49,225 nucleotides of DNA. Source: Cloacimonetes bacterium UBA3900. GTDB lineage: Bacteria; Cloacimonadota; Cloacimonadia; Cloacimonadales; Cloacimonadaceae. The notes beneath the pieces are model-generated. The model searched no databases. It was not told the DNA's origin and saw only the letters and a list, made by a program, of their open reading frames with translations. Both the position numbers and the translations under genes were made by a program. Positions within the stretch are counted from its first letter, which is position 1. Every line of letters starts with the position of its first letter. Location of the stretch: NCBI GenBank assembly GCA_002391675.1, contig DGFM01000046.1:1-49225 (forward strand), written 5' to 3'. Positions 16,822-24,083 of this stretch are shown here, in pieces.

Positions 16822-18923
16822 TTGTTTTCCTCTATATTATCTATTACTAATTTTGATATATCCGCCACCTTCAGAAACTCGCTTTTGATCTCGCTGAGCA
16901 GTGCGTGACGGTTGTGGCGCAAGCTTTCGTCTTCACAATTGACCAGCACCTCGTCAAAGAAGCGGTCAATCGCCGGCCCGATCTGCACCAATTCCTGCAG
17001 AGCCAGCTCATAGTCATCCGCTTCCAGAGCGCTGTCAAGCCTTATCCTCAGCTCTTGCAAACTGGCAAAAAGCGCCTTTTCTTCTTCCTGCACAAAGAGT
17101 TCAGGATTCAAAACATAGCCTTTCTCAGCGCTACCCTCCAAGATATTGGCCGCACGCTTGAAGCCTATGATCAGCGAATGGAAATCCTCGCTTTCTCTGA
17201 TTTTGGAAAGCGCCAAAGCGGCTTCCATCAATTTAATCGGAGCGGAAAGCTGCAGATGCTCCAGGCTGTCCAACACGTCGAAGGCGATTCCTTCCTGCTT
17301 AAAGAGCCATTGCACCCGCTGCACAAAGAAGTTGGCCGCTTTCTCGTCCAGTTCCTTATCTGCGGCGATATCCTGCTCCAGGATGGCCTGACTCTTCGCC
17401 ACCAGAGCCTCCAAAGGCAGATGCCAGCCTCGTTTCAGCAGGATCTGACAGACGCCGTTCGCCGCACGTCTGAGCGCAAAGGGATCGGCACTGCCCGTGG
17501 GCAGCAAACCCGCACGGATGATGCCACACACGGTATCCAGCTTGTCTGCCACCGAGACGATGGCGCCGCACAGCGTTTCGGGCAGGGCGTCGTTCGGCCC
17601 CCGCGGCGCATAATGTTCCCAGATGCCGGTGGCCACTTCGCTATCTTCGCCGCTGATAACGGCATATTGCATACCTATATATCCCTGCAGCTTGGTAAAT
17701 TCTTTCTCGCCTAACATCGTCGTCACCAAATCCGCCTTACAGAGATAGGCACAGCGCATCACCCGCTTCATCTCCGGTTCGGAGAGCTTCAGCTCTTCAC
17801 AAATCCAGGCGCAAAGGGCCTCGATGCGCTTCACTTTGGCGGCCATGGTGCCCAAATCTGCCTGAAAGACAACTTCTTCCAGCGCAGGCACATAGCTTTC
17901 CAGAGCGCGGGCGCTGTCTTCATTGAAATACCACTGCGCATCGGCCAAGCGGGCATTCACCACCTTCTCGTTGCCGCCCCGGATGATCTCGCTTTTCTGC
18001 GGATCGCCATTGGAGATGAAGACAAATCTATTGGTGAAATTGCCCTTATCGTCCAGCACGGAAAAGTATCTCTGATTTTGGCTGATGGTGGAGGTGATGA
18101 TCTTCTCCGGCAACACCAGATAAGCCTCATCAAAACAGGCTTCCACCGCCGTGGGCCATTCCACCAGATCACACACGATTTCCGCCAGTCTGTCGTCCCG
18201 CATCACCTGCAGCGGCCTGTCTGCAAATATGTCTATCAGGCTCTGCTGTATGGTTTTGAGGCGTTCATCCCTGTCTGCCATGACGCGGTGTTGCCTCAAG
18301 ATAGCCAGATACTCGCTCGGCCTCGTGATCTCGAAGCTTTTATCCAGACCCAGGTGACGGTTGCCGTAGCTGATTCTGCCGCAGGGGATGTCGTGGTTTT
18401 TAAGAGGCAAAACCTCATTGCCAAAGAGGGCACAGAGCCAGCGCACCGGTCTCGAGAAGCTGAGGTCTTTGTATTCCCAGATCATCTTTTTGGCAAAAGG
18501 GATGTCTGCGAGTAGGCCCTGGCTCCAGTCTCTGAGCAGTTCCTGCGCTTCTTTGCCGGGCTGTTTGATGCTCAGGTGCAAAAATTCACCCCGGGGCGTG
18601 CTTTGAATCTGCACATCCTCGGCTGTGGCTTTGTTTTTCTTCAAAAATCCCAAGGCAGCAGGCGTGAGCTCGCCATCTTTGTAGGCGATATTCACGGATG
18701 GGCCTGTGCGTTCCAACACTATATCCGGCTGCAGGATAGGCACTCCCTCAGCCAGCACAAAAAACCGTCTCGGCGTGCCGCCCACCAAAAGCCGCTCACA
18801 GCTGAGCCGGTTGTCACTGATAAAGGTCTCAAAACTCGCTTGCAGCCAGTCTCTGGCCGGCATAAAGTGCGAGGGAGGCAGCTCCTCCATTCCGATTTCC
18901 AATAAAAAGTCTCGTTTTTCCAA
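16818..18923 (-). CDS. glyS: glycyl-tRNA synthetase beta subunit
   Basis: 701 residues, the usual size of GlyS. It charges tRNA-Gly as part of the alpha2-beta2 enzyme; the beta subunit binds tRNA. The N-terminal LEIGMEELPPSHF is the family hallmark and lies right after a TTG start (18921-18923), which I prefer to the ATG at residue 12 because the latter would cut the motif. Other signs: TISQNQRYFSV, FISNGDP, the ADKLDT segment and the anticodon-binding C-terminus (LDEVLVNCEDE with RLALLSEI-like ending). The catalytic alpha subunit, glyQ, is not adjacent and not in the window. It is 23 bases after the PorV/PorQ-like gene and overlaps pta by 4 bases. Confidence 0.94.
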   Translation of the reverse strand: MEKRDFLLEIGMEELPPSHFMPARDWLQASFETFISDNRLSCERLLVGGTPRRFFVLAEGVPILQPDIVLERTGPSVNIAYKDGELTPAALGFLKKNKATAEDVQIQSTPRGEFLHLSIKQPGKEAQELLRDWSQGLLADIPFAKKMIWEYKDLSFSRPVRWLCALFGNEVLPLKNHDIPCGRISYGNRHLGLDKSFEITRPSEYLAILRQHRVMADRDERLKTIQQSLIDIFADRPLQVMRDDRLAEIVCDLVEWPTAVEACFDEAYLVLPEKIITSTISQNQRYFSVLDDKGNFTNRFVFISNGDPQKSEIIRGGNEKVVNARLADAQWYFNEDSARALESYVPALEEVVFQADLGTMAAKVKRIEALCAWICEELKLSEPEMKRVMRCAYLCKADLVTTMLGEKEFTKLQGYIGMQYAVISGEDSEVATGIWEHYAPRGPNDALPETLCGAIVSVADKLDTVCGIIRAGLLPTGSADPFALRRAANGVCQILLKRGWHLPLEALVAKSQAILEQDIAADKELDEKAANFFVQRVQWLFKQEGIAFDVLDSLEHLQLSAPIKLMEAALALSKIRESEDFHSLIIGFKRAANILEGSAEKGYVLNPELFVQEEEKALFASLQELRIRLDSALEADDYELALQELVQIGPAIDRFFDEVLVNCEDESLRHNRHALLSEIKSEFLKVADISKLVIDNIEENK

Positions 18924-18946
18924 TTGTCTTCTTTTTTCTTATAATC

Positions 18947-19927
18947 CTAAAAACTGTAGCTGAGCGTGAGCTGATTTACCAGGCCCAGGTCGCCGTAAGA
19001 TGATGCGGCATAGTCGATTTTATATGCTTTATACTTCCAGCCTGCACCCAATGAAAGCCCGGAAGTCCAGCCCCAGCCGCCTCCGCTATTCCAATCCCCT
19101 GCATTTGACCTGAAGCCTGCTCTGAGCGCAAAATCCGGCGTGAGCATATATTCATGTCCAAAGCGGGCGGTGAAGTTTTCACCATTGGCCTTATGAAATT
19201 CCAAAAAGCTTTTGTGTTGCGGCGTATAGGTATAGCTGCCTCCGGCGGTGAAGGTGAAGGGCAGTTTTTCCTTGTGTTTGTTTTCGGTATAATACTTCAG
19301 CTGCAGGCCTATATTGCGCATGGTCACTCCCACCTTCACCTTTTCATTGTGTGGGTGGTGGATGATGCCCAAGTCCAGCAATACTGCGGCGGCAGAGGTA
19401 TCGTCCAACATATCATAGATCACCTTCACGCTGCCACCGGCGTCGATGGCGGGGCTGATAAACTTGGCCAAACTGGCGGTTGCGATCAGGTTTGAAGCGC
19501 CAAAAGTGCCCAGATCGTCGATGAAATTGCCAAATTGATCCACCTCTGTGCGCTCGAACGAGCCCATATTCATATATTGCAGGCCGAAAGCCCAGGCGGA
19601 GAACTTGTCTTTGGGCAGCAGCAGCCGGATCTGACCGCCCTGCGTATCCAGAAAGTAGTTGCAATAGGTGGTGCCCACTTCCTTGTTTGGCAGTTCGATG
19701 ATGGCTGCGGGATTGAAAAAAAGGCCATCCGGGTTTTTCGCCTCGCCGGTCAAAGCCTGACCCAAAGCCATGGCACGCGCCCCGTGCACCATTTTCAGGC
19801 TGTTGAATCCGGTGGAACCGGCATCCTCGTTTTGAGCCCACGCAAGGGTGAGCCCGATGCTAATTATTATCAGCAAGATGTATCTGAGATTCGATCTGAC
19901 GGGCATATTCAAATAGCTCCTTTTCAT
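18947..19927 (-). CDS. PorV/PorQ-family outer-membrane protein
   Basis: 326 residues from the ATG six bases after GGAGG (a downstream ATG at 19906, after AAGGAG, is the alternative; a farther upstream ATG is unlikely). Signal peptide with core YILLIIISIGLTLAWAQ. The mature start, FNSLKMVHGARAMALGQALT, with FFNPAAI shortly after, is the PorV/PorQ pattern; the C-terminus LVNQLTLSYSF ends in Phe as outer-membrane barrels do. Shorter in loops than the PorV-like protein at 2574 and lacking its acidic calcium-like loops. The start lies inside the 3' end of the PtsN-like gene; even the shortest form with an intact signal peptide overlaps it by 47 bases. Confidence 0.85.
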   Translation of the reverse strand: MKRSYLNMPVRSNLRYILLIIISIGLTLAWAQNEDAGSTGFNSLKMVHGARAMALGQALTGEAKNPDGLFFNPAAIIELPNKEVGTTYCNYFLDTQGGQIRLLLPKDKFSAWAFGLQYMNMGSFERTEVDQFGNFIDDLGTFGASNLIATASLAKFISPAIDAGGSVKVIYDMLDDTSAAAVLLDLGIIHHPHNEKVKVGVTMRNIGLQLKYYTENKHKEKLPFTFTAGGSYTYTPQHKSFLEFHKANGENFTARFGHEYMLTPDFALRAGFRSNAGDWNSGGGWGWTSGLSLGAGWKYKAYKIDYAASSYGDLGLVNQLTLSYSF

Positions 19928-20336
19928 CTTTTGCCTCCAACATCGGGAGGCGGTTATTATCATGCCTGAGGTATTCGCTCAAGCCTTTGAGAACACTCAT
20001 ATATTCACGATTTGCGTCACTGGGAACCGCGGTCAGAAACACTAACCGCACCGGCTTCTTATCCAAAGATTCAAAGTCTATGCCATTTCTGATCAGGCAC
20101 AGAGCTGTCCTTAGCTTTTTCACCGTTTCATTGCGGGCGTGCGGGATAGCCACTCCTTTGCCGATCCCCGTGCTCATCACCTCTTCTCTGCTTCTCACAG
20201 CATCGAGGAAGCGATCCGCAGCTTCCAGGCTGCCACTATCCACCAAAAGTTGGCACATAAACTCCAGACACACCGCCTTGGAGGCCATGTGGTCTACGAT
20301 GCGCACTGCTTCCGGAATGAATAATTGGTCTTTCAT
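19860..20336 (-). CDS. PtsN-like PTS EIIA domain protein
   Basis: 158 residues if the ATG at 20336 is used, which gives the normal EIIA start (KDQLFIPEAVRIVD); longer in-frame starts at 20363 and 20426 exist but have no better ribosome site. The phospho-accepting histidine is in GVAIPHARNE. Family members receive phosphate from HPr and in bacteria without a sugar PTS act as regulators (PtsN). No other PTS gene is in the window. It begins 59 bases after the methyltransferase gene and its 3' end overlaps the PorV/PorQ-like gene. Confidence 0.85.
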   Translation of the reverse strand: MKDQLFIPEAVRIVDHMASKAVCLEFMCQLLVDSGSLEAADRFLDAVRSREEVMSTGIGKGVAIPHARNETVKKLRTALCLIRNGIDFESLDKKPVRLVFLTAVPSDANREYMSVLKGLSEYLRHDNNRLPMLEAKDEKELFEYARQIESQIHLADNN

Positions 20337-20395
20337 ATCGCGAATCTTACCATGGAAGCTCATATTTTTGACAGGCGGTTTTAAGTCAATGATTA

Positions 20396-21112
20396 TTATG
20401 TTATTGGCTTGATGGCCCGCGCCCAAAGATAGGCCTCGCCGCCCTTGGCGTCTATCAATTCACGCTCGAAGAGCGGACGGTAAAGGTCGTCCTCCGGCCC
20501 CGGCGCAGAGACCCACCAATGCACGATCTCATAGTCCCTGAAAAGCATTTTCCTGAGCATATTTTCACTCAAGGTCTGCGGTTCGGCACGGTCTGGCGGG
20601 TGATTGAGATTGAAACTGCCGATGATCTCGCCACCCGGCTTGAGGATACGCCGAATCTCGTTGCACATAGCGAGCAAATCCCGCACGTGATCCAACGAAT
20701 TCACAGAATATACCACATCGCAAAAGCCGTCCGGAATGGGGATGCTCTTCTCGGTGCTGGTCACGTAGATCATGTCGTGCTTTCTGTATTCCGTGGGGAA
20801 ATCCCGGATGTAGCGCTGCGCCAGGACATCGATGCCAATGCGCAAAGCAGCACTCTTGGCCCACACCAGACTGCCCCGCGGGCCACAACCAAAATCCGCC
20901 ACTACCTTATCCTTCAAAAAGGCATCGCTGCGCTCATCCGAAATGCTGAGCATCAACTCCGCATAGAAATCGTTATTCAAACGGCCGCCCTCTTTGCGGT
21001 AGCGTTCACGCCAATAACGCAGCTCGTAGCTGTGCTTGCTGTGTATCTTCTTATTGTACCATAACTTTATGGTCTTCAAAATCTCTATGTTCCTCAAAGA
21101 TTCTCTGTTCAC
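20396..21112 (-). CDS. class I SAM-dependent methyltransferase
   Basis: 238 residues. The SAM-binding motif I is ADFGCGPRGSL at about 72-82, followed by the acidic residue after strand 2 (IGIDVL), DVVYSVNSLDHV (motif for strand 4) and LKPGGEIIGSFNLNH, the usual LKPGG turn. Target unknown; the N-terminal WRERYRKEGG resembles small-molecule and lipid or sugar methyltransferases. Start is GTG, with AGGAT nearby. First gene of the minus-strand run that continues to purM. Confidence 0.85.
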   Translation of the reverse strand: MNRESLRNIEILKTIKLWYNKKIHSKHSYELRYWRERYRKEGGRLNNDFYAELMLSISDERSDAFLKDKVVADFGCGPRGSLVWAKSAALRIGIDVLAQRYIRDFPTEYRKHDMIYVTSTEKSIPIPDGFCDVVYSVNSLDHVRDLLAMCNEIRRILKPGGEIIGSFNLNHPPDRAEPQTLSENMLRKMLFRDYEIVHWWVSAPGPEDDLYRPLFERELIDAKGGEAYLWARAIKPIT

Positions 21113-21255
21113 TTTATGGCATCCTTATAATATGGTGGAAATCCATCTTTTATAAACAGTGGTATCAGTCAATGAAAATGTGTGTAGGTAGCCGGCGCTC
21201 GCTGTAGCGCCGCAGTAGGGTCGCTTGCCACAGCGACCACCCCCCCCAAAAAAAA

Positions 21256-21306
21256 AAGCTTCACGTATCCTCACCACAACCATCCGCATCTACATCACCT
21301 GCGCAG
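21256..21306 (+). repeat. 48-bp module, inverted copy at 25774-25821
   Basis: Starts AAGCTTCACG and ends ATCACCTGCG. Its reverse complement is found at 25774-25821 with about 45 of 48 positions the same. Shorter, more diverged versions of its central CCACAACCATCCGCATC lie near 21632-21655, 25172-25195 and inverted near 23832-23862. Confidence 0.85.
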
Positions 21307-21445
21307 CCACCTGCAACCGCCAGCTTGCTGCTTACTGAGCCCCTTAATTCGTGTAAAACGCGCAAATTCGTGGGCAATTCTCTTTAAACCTTGATCTCGC
21401 TATCGGATAGTCTTGGCTTCGTTCTCCAACGCCTGCGTCAGCTTC

Positions 21446-21511
21446 TCTCCCTCCCTCCTTCTCTCGCTCTCTCCCTCTTGCCAGCTTGCTGGCCCCATTC
21501 GTGGGAAAATA
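21446..21511 (+). repeat. pyrimidine-rich CTCTCCCT module with hairpin, copy 1
   Basis: Runs from CTGCGTCAGCTTCTCTCCCT through about 40 bases of almost pure C/T to the hairpin GCCAGCTTGCTGGC and CCATTCGTGG. It is repeated almost exactly at 21658-21730 and in a longer C/T version at 35157-35220; the opening CGTCAGCTTCTCTCCCTC also lies inverted near 23541-23563. Confidence 0.85.
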
Positions 21512-21657
21512 CGGCGAAGCCGCCCTCATCCGTGTAAATCCGTGTTCATCCGTGGACTTATTCTTAATCATTCGTGTTAATTCGTGTTAATTCGTGGAAA
21601 AATCAAAGAGCTCCAGAGTCATGCGTATCTCTACCACAACCACCCGCATCCCCGAAA

Positions 21658-21730
21658 TCTGCGTCAGCTTCTCTCCCTCTCTCCTTCTCTCGCTCTCTCC
21701 CTCTTGCCAGCTTGCTGGCCCCATTCGTGG
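21658..21730 (+). repeat. pyrimidine-rich CTCTCCCT module with hairpin, copy 2
   Basis: Near-identical second copy of the block at 21446-21511, with the hairpin GCCAGCTTGCTGGC at 21706-21719. Confidence 0.85.
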
Positions 21731-21782
21731 AAAAAATACACCGAAATTCGTCGCCATTTTTCCCTCATTCCCGCACCTGAAA

Positions 21783-21965
21783 AAGTCGGCCTTTCTGAAA
21801 TATTTGACTTGAGCCCAGGAATTCTGCAAACAAAACCGCCCTCTAAAACGTCGATTTCATGCGGCCTCCCTTAGGGGCTCCTGTGGGTCTCCTTTGGGAT
21901 CCACAAGTAACCCAAAGAAAACCCAAGAGTTATGCAAACGAGAGCCAAGGAAACCCCAAAGAGGG
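21783..21965 (-). repeat. dispersed ~200-bp intergenic repeat, copy 2 (inverted)
   Basis: Reverse complement of the element at 35-236. Identity is highest at about 21801-21931, including the CTTTGGG/CCCAAAG inverted pair, which is unchanged. The competing stem is changed to ATAACTC with GGGTTAC, which keeps most pairs including one G-U. It stands between the methyltransferase gene and the insertion sequence. Confidence 0.85.
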
Positions 21966-22044
21966 AAAGACACGACAGAAAAGCAATATTTTCGAAAACA
22001 CCGGATGTGGGTCAAATAAATTAATACCCACTAAAAAGGTAGGA

Positions 22045-22112
22045 TTTCCCACGGATGGGGCCGGCGTTGCCGGCAGTTGTGAGTTGTGAGTAGTGAGTTG
22101 TGAGTGCTGGGC
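22045..22112 (+). repeat. left half of a ~150-bp repeat split by the insertion sequence
   Basis: Begins TTCCCACGGATGGGGCCGGC and continues with GTGAGTTGTGAGT units. Joined to 23474-23560 it matches the intact copy at 23683-23822. Confidence 0.88.
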
Positions 22113-22145
22113 TGTGTCGTACTGAAAAAGCTGGACAGTTTTTTA

Positions 22146-22994
22146 TTAGTTTTTAGTGTTATTTCCCTGCTCATTTTGCACTCCGCAGGATTGGTTAATT
22201 TTTACTGTTTGGTTATCGTATACCTCAGATGGAGTTTTGAGGTCTAAAGCCTGATGAGGTCTATCATAGTTGTATAGATCGACAGCATTCTTTATTGCAC
22301 CTGTTGCCACTTTTTTGCTCACGAGTAGGCCACCGAGTCCATATTCATGTTTTATAGTATTAAAAACGCGTTCCATTATTGCGTTATCATAGCAGTGATT
22401 CCTACCAGTAAAGCTAGGCAGCATCCCCTTCTTGCGCAAATGCCTCAAGTACTGAGACGAAGTATATTGGCATCCACGATCAGAGTGGTGGATAATACCT
22501 TCAGTCTTATCAATGTTCTTTAGGGCACCTTTGAGACATTTAAGGGCACTGTCAGACCTTAAGTCATTGCTAACGTGATAAGATAGTATCTTTCTTGAAT
22601 ACATATCCATCATAGCAAATAAATAAACCACACCTTCCGTTGTCAGCACGTAAGTAATGTCAGTGCAAAGCACCTGATTACTATGTGTAACATCAAGGTC
22701 CTTAATATGATTGACATACTCATTGCCATACACTCCTGGGATCGAAGTGTTATATCTTTTACACTTACATTTCTGGAGCATACCATACTCAGCTAAATAA
22801 CGATTTAACTTATCACGACCAATGAAATGGCCTTGTCGGGCAAGAATGGCTTTAGTCTTGACTGTGCCACATTTAGGATGTTTCTCCCTTATTTTCTTGA
22901 CCAAAGATATAACTAACTCCTTTTCAGCTCGCTTTTTAGGCTCAGCCTTTGAAGCTGCGTAAAAAGAAGAACGACTCACATTTAAGAATCTCAT
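22146..22994 (-). CDS. IS3-family transposase OrfB (DDE catalytic part)
   Basis: 282 residues by its own ATG. The rve integrase core is clear: Asp112 in CTDITYV, Asp172 in HHSDRGCQY and Glu208 in NAIMERVFNTIKHE, with 35 residues between the last two, the DD(35)E of the IS3 family. The C-terminus has YNYDRPHQALDLKTPSEVY, also diagnostic. The ATG overlaps the OrfA stop as TAATG. The reading frame stays open upstream to an A9G run in orfA, so the main active product is probably an OrfAB fusion made by -1 frameshifting. Confidence 0.95.
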   Translation of the reverse strand: MRFLNVSRSSFYAASKAEPKKRAEKELVISLVKKIREKHPKCGTVKTKAILARQGHFIGRDKLNRYLAEYGMLQKCKCKRYNTSIPGVYGNEYVNHIKDLDVTHSNQVLCTDITYVLTTEGVVYLFAMMDMYSRKILSYHVSNDLRSDSALKCLKGALKNIDKTEGIIHHSDRGCQYTSSQYLRHLRKKGMLPSFTGRNHCYDNAIMERVFNTIKHEYGLGGLLVSKKVATGAIKNAVDLYNYDRPHQALDLKTPSEVYDNQTVKINQSCGVQNEQGNNTKN

Positions 22995-23425
22995 TATCTT
23001 GACTTTCGAGTGTTTGGCATTAGCTTTTCTAGCATTATCTGATGACTGGGGGACAGCTTTGAACGAATAAGCTCTTTTTTTTTAGCGTCAAGCTGCTCTC
23101 CCTCTTCTACTACCTCAATGTAACTCTGCAAACAGATGTTGTGCAAAGTAAGGGAGGCAACGGCTGATTCCAAATCGTGAATCTGCCTCTTTAACTCGGC
23201 TATTTTGTTCTTTTCGTCTTTCATTTCTACTCTCACTATTTTCTTTAATAGGTGGTTCTTACCATACTTGCGTACCCAGTTGTAGATGGTAGCACCACCC
23301 TTGATGTCATACAAACGCATAGCCTCAGTTATTGTCAAGTGTCCTTTTTCAATCTCCTCAACTACCTTTAGTTTGAAGGCTTCGCTGTACCGGATAATGA
23401 CTCCGCTGTTAGGCATAATTTCCAT
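22994..23425 (-). CDS. IS3-family OrfA (DNA-binding part)
   Basis: 143 residues from the ATG after AAGGAG. Residues about 10-55 form the helix-turn-helix (YSEAFKLKVVEEIEKGHLT, then ATIYNWVRKYG), and 65-110 an alpha-helical, leucine-zipper-like stretch (NKIAELKRQIHDLESAVASL). The longer frame upstream of this ATG runs out through the terminal inverted repeat and is not part of the gene. Near the 3' end nine A followed by G (23083-23074 on the minus strand) form a slippery site. Confidence 0.93.
   Translation of the reverse strand: MEIMPNSGVIIRYSEAFKLKVVEEIEKGHLTITEAMRLYDIKGGATIYNWVRKYGKNHLLKKIVRVEMKDEKNKIAELKRQIHDLESAVASLTLHNICLQSYIEVVEEGEQLDAKKKELIRSKLSPSHQIMLEKLMPNTRKSR
23074..23083 (-). 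promoter_or_regulatory. A9G slippery site for -1 frameshift, OrfA to OrfAB
   Basis: The minus strand reads nine A then G inside the codons for Lys-Lys-Lys-Glu of orfA. A slip of one base back enters the orfB frame, which is open without a stop for the 80 bases up to the orfB ATG (reading RAYSFKAVPQSSDN and on). IS3-family elements use such A-runs to make the transposase. Confidence 0.8.
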
Positions 23426-23470
23426 GGTGTTCTCCTTGTCATTTTCTGTCCAGTATTTCAGTACGTTACA

Positions 23471-23560
23471 GGCGCAAGTAACGAGATACGAGTGCCTTAG
23501 GTGTATTTTGCGGCTGGGAGTTGTGAGTGAGTGTGCCAGGTGGAGAGAGGGAGAGAAGCT
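23471..23560 (+). repeat. right half of the ~150-bp repeat split by the insertion sequence
   Basis: After the 3-bp duplication it runs GCGCAAGTAACGAGATACGA to GCCAGGTGGAGAGAG, the same as 23748-23822 apart from a few substitutions. It then continues into an inverted piece of the pyrimidine-rich module. Confidence 0.88.
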
Positions 23561-23623
23561 GACGAAGGCGATGGAGGGTAGGGTCAAGACTAAAATAAAG
23601 CGAGTCCACAGGAAAAGGGATTT

Positions 23624-23697
23624 TTCCACGAATTACACGAATTAACACGAATTAAAGGAGCCAGTTGCCGCTGGCTTGAATTTTCCACGGACGGGGC
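23624..23697 (+). repeat. CACGAATT-hairpin-CCACGG cassette, copy 1
   Basis: Three degenerate CACGAATTA units, then the hairpin GCCAGTTGCCGCTGGC (23660-23675), then TTGAATTTTCCACGGACG. The same order is seen at 24946-25035 and 34982-35070. Confidence 0.85.
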
Positions 23698-23822
23698 CGG
23701 CGTTGCCGGCAGTAGTGAGTAGTGAGTAGTGAGTTGTGAGCGGCTGCGCAAGTAACGAGATACGAGTGCCTTAGGTGTATTTGGCAGCTGGGAGTTGTGA
23801 GTGAATGTGCCAGGTGGAGAGA
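23683..23822 (+). repeat. intact copy of the ~150-bp repeat
   Basis: Contains the palindromic GCCGGCGTTGCCGGC, four GTGAGTAGTGAG-type units and the GCGCAAGTAACGAGATACGA block. It is the uninterrupted version of the target of the insertion sequence. The remaining part of this gap, to 23924, is an imperfect run of GATGC-rich sequence without a gene. Confidence 0.88.
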
Positions 23823-23924
23823 TGCAGATGCTCTTGATGAGGATGCGTATGGTTTTGGAGCTGGGTATGTAGCGAGCTGCGCTGGGAGTAAAGATGCAGG
23901 TGCTCTGGTGAAGATTGTCCTTGA

Positions 23925-24080
23925 CTGGAAAGCGAGCTTGTGGATTGTGAGTTCAACAACCGAAATAATGTCAAAGTACCAAACAGTGAAGCTTTACACC
24001 ATGCTTCCAAGGATTTAAACATTTTGAACTTCGAGGAATTCTTCCCTCATGAGACACAACTTAATCTATTCGAGGATTGA
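23925..24080 (+). pseudogene. C-terminal remnant of a gene upstream of the DUF1828-like gene
   Basis: 51 codons open to a TGA at 24078-24080, with no ATG and a stop at 23922-23924 in the same frame. The residues look like real protein (EALHHASKDLNILNFEEFF, ending TQLNLFED), and the stop is 3 bases before the next ATG, the spacing of a two-gene operon. The upstream part seems to have been lost and replaced by repeat sequence. The ribosome site of the next gene (GAGG) lies in its last codons. I do not recognise the family. Confidence 0.6.
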
Positions 24081-24083
24081 CCT

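Larger units (their letters stand above)
21113..22112. other. 1-kb gene-free accessory region made of repeats
   Basis: No real gene is seen; the open frames in the pyrimidine-rich part come from low-complexity sequence. It holds, in order: a hairpin GGTCGCTTGCCACAGCGACC (21219-21238); a module also present inverted at 25774-25821; two copies of a CTCTCCCT-rich block each ending in the hairpin GCCAGCTTGCTGGC (21480-21493 and 21706-21719); degenerate tandems of TTCGTGTTAA at 21566-21600; copy 2 of the dispersed 200-bp repeat; and the left half of a repeat interrupted by the insertion sequence. Confidence 0.8.
22113..23470 (-). mobile_element. IS3-family insertion sequence, apparently complete
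   Basis: 1358 bases. The ends are imperfect inverted repeats of about 25 bases (22113-22138 and 23446-23470) that begin TG and end CA and share CGTACTGAAA and TGGACAG. They are flanked by the 3-bp direct repeat GGC (22110-22112 and 23471-23473), as expected for IS3-family target duplication. Inside are orfA and orfB in the order and frame typical of the family. The sequence on both sides rejoins to match an uninterrupted repeat at 23683-23822, confirming the boundaries. With intact ends, an intact DDE triad and a frameshift signal it may still be mobile. Confidence 0.93.

Noticed and set aside
19906..19963. Farther upstream ATG (19963) as start of the second PorV/PorQ-like gene
   Set aside because: It has no ribosome site and adds a hydrophilic leader before the signal peptide; 19927 has GGAGG at the right distance.
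21574..21874. Overlapping Leu/Ser/Pro-rich frames in the C/T tract
   Set aside because: Open only because CTCTCC repeats contain no stop codons; they cross the borders of repeat modules.
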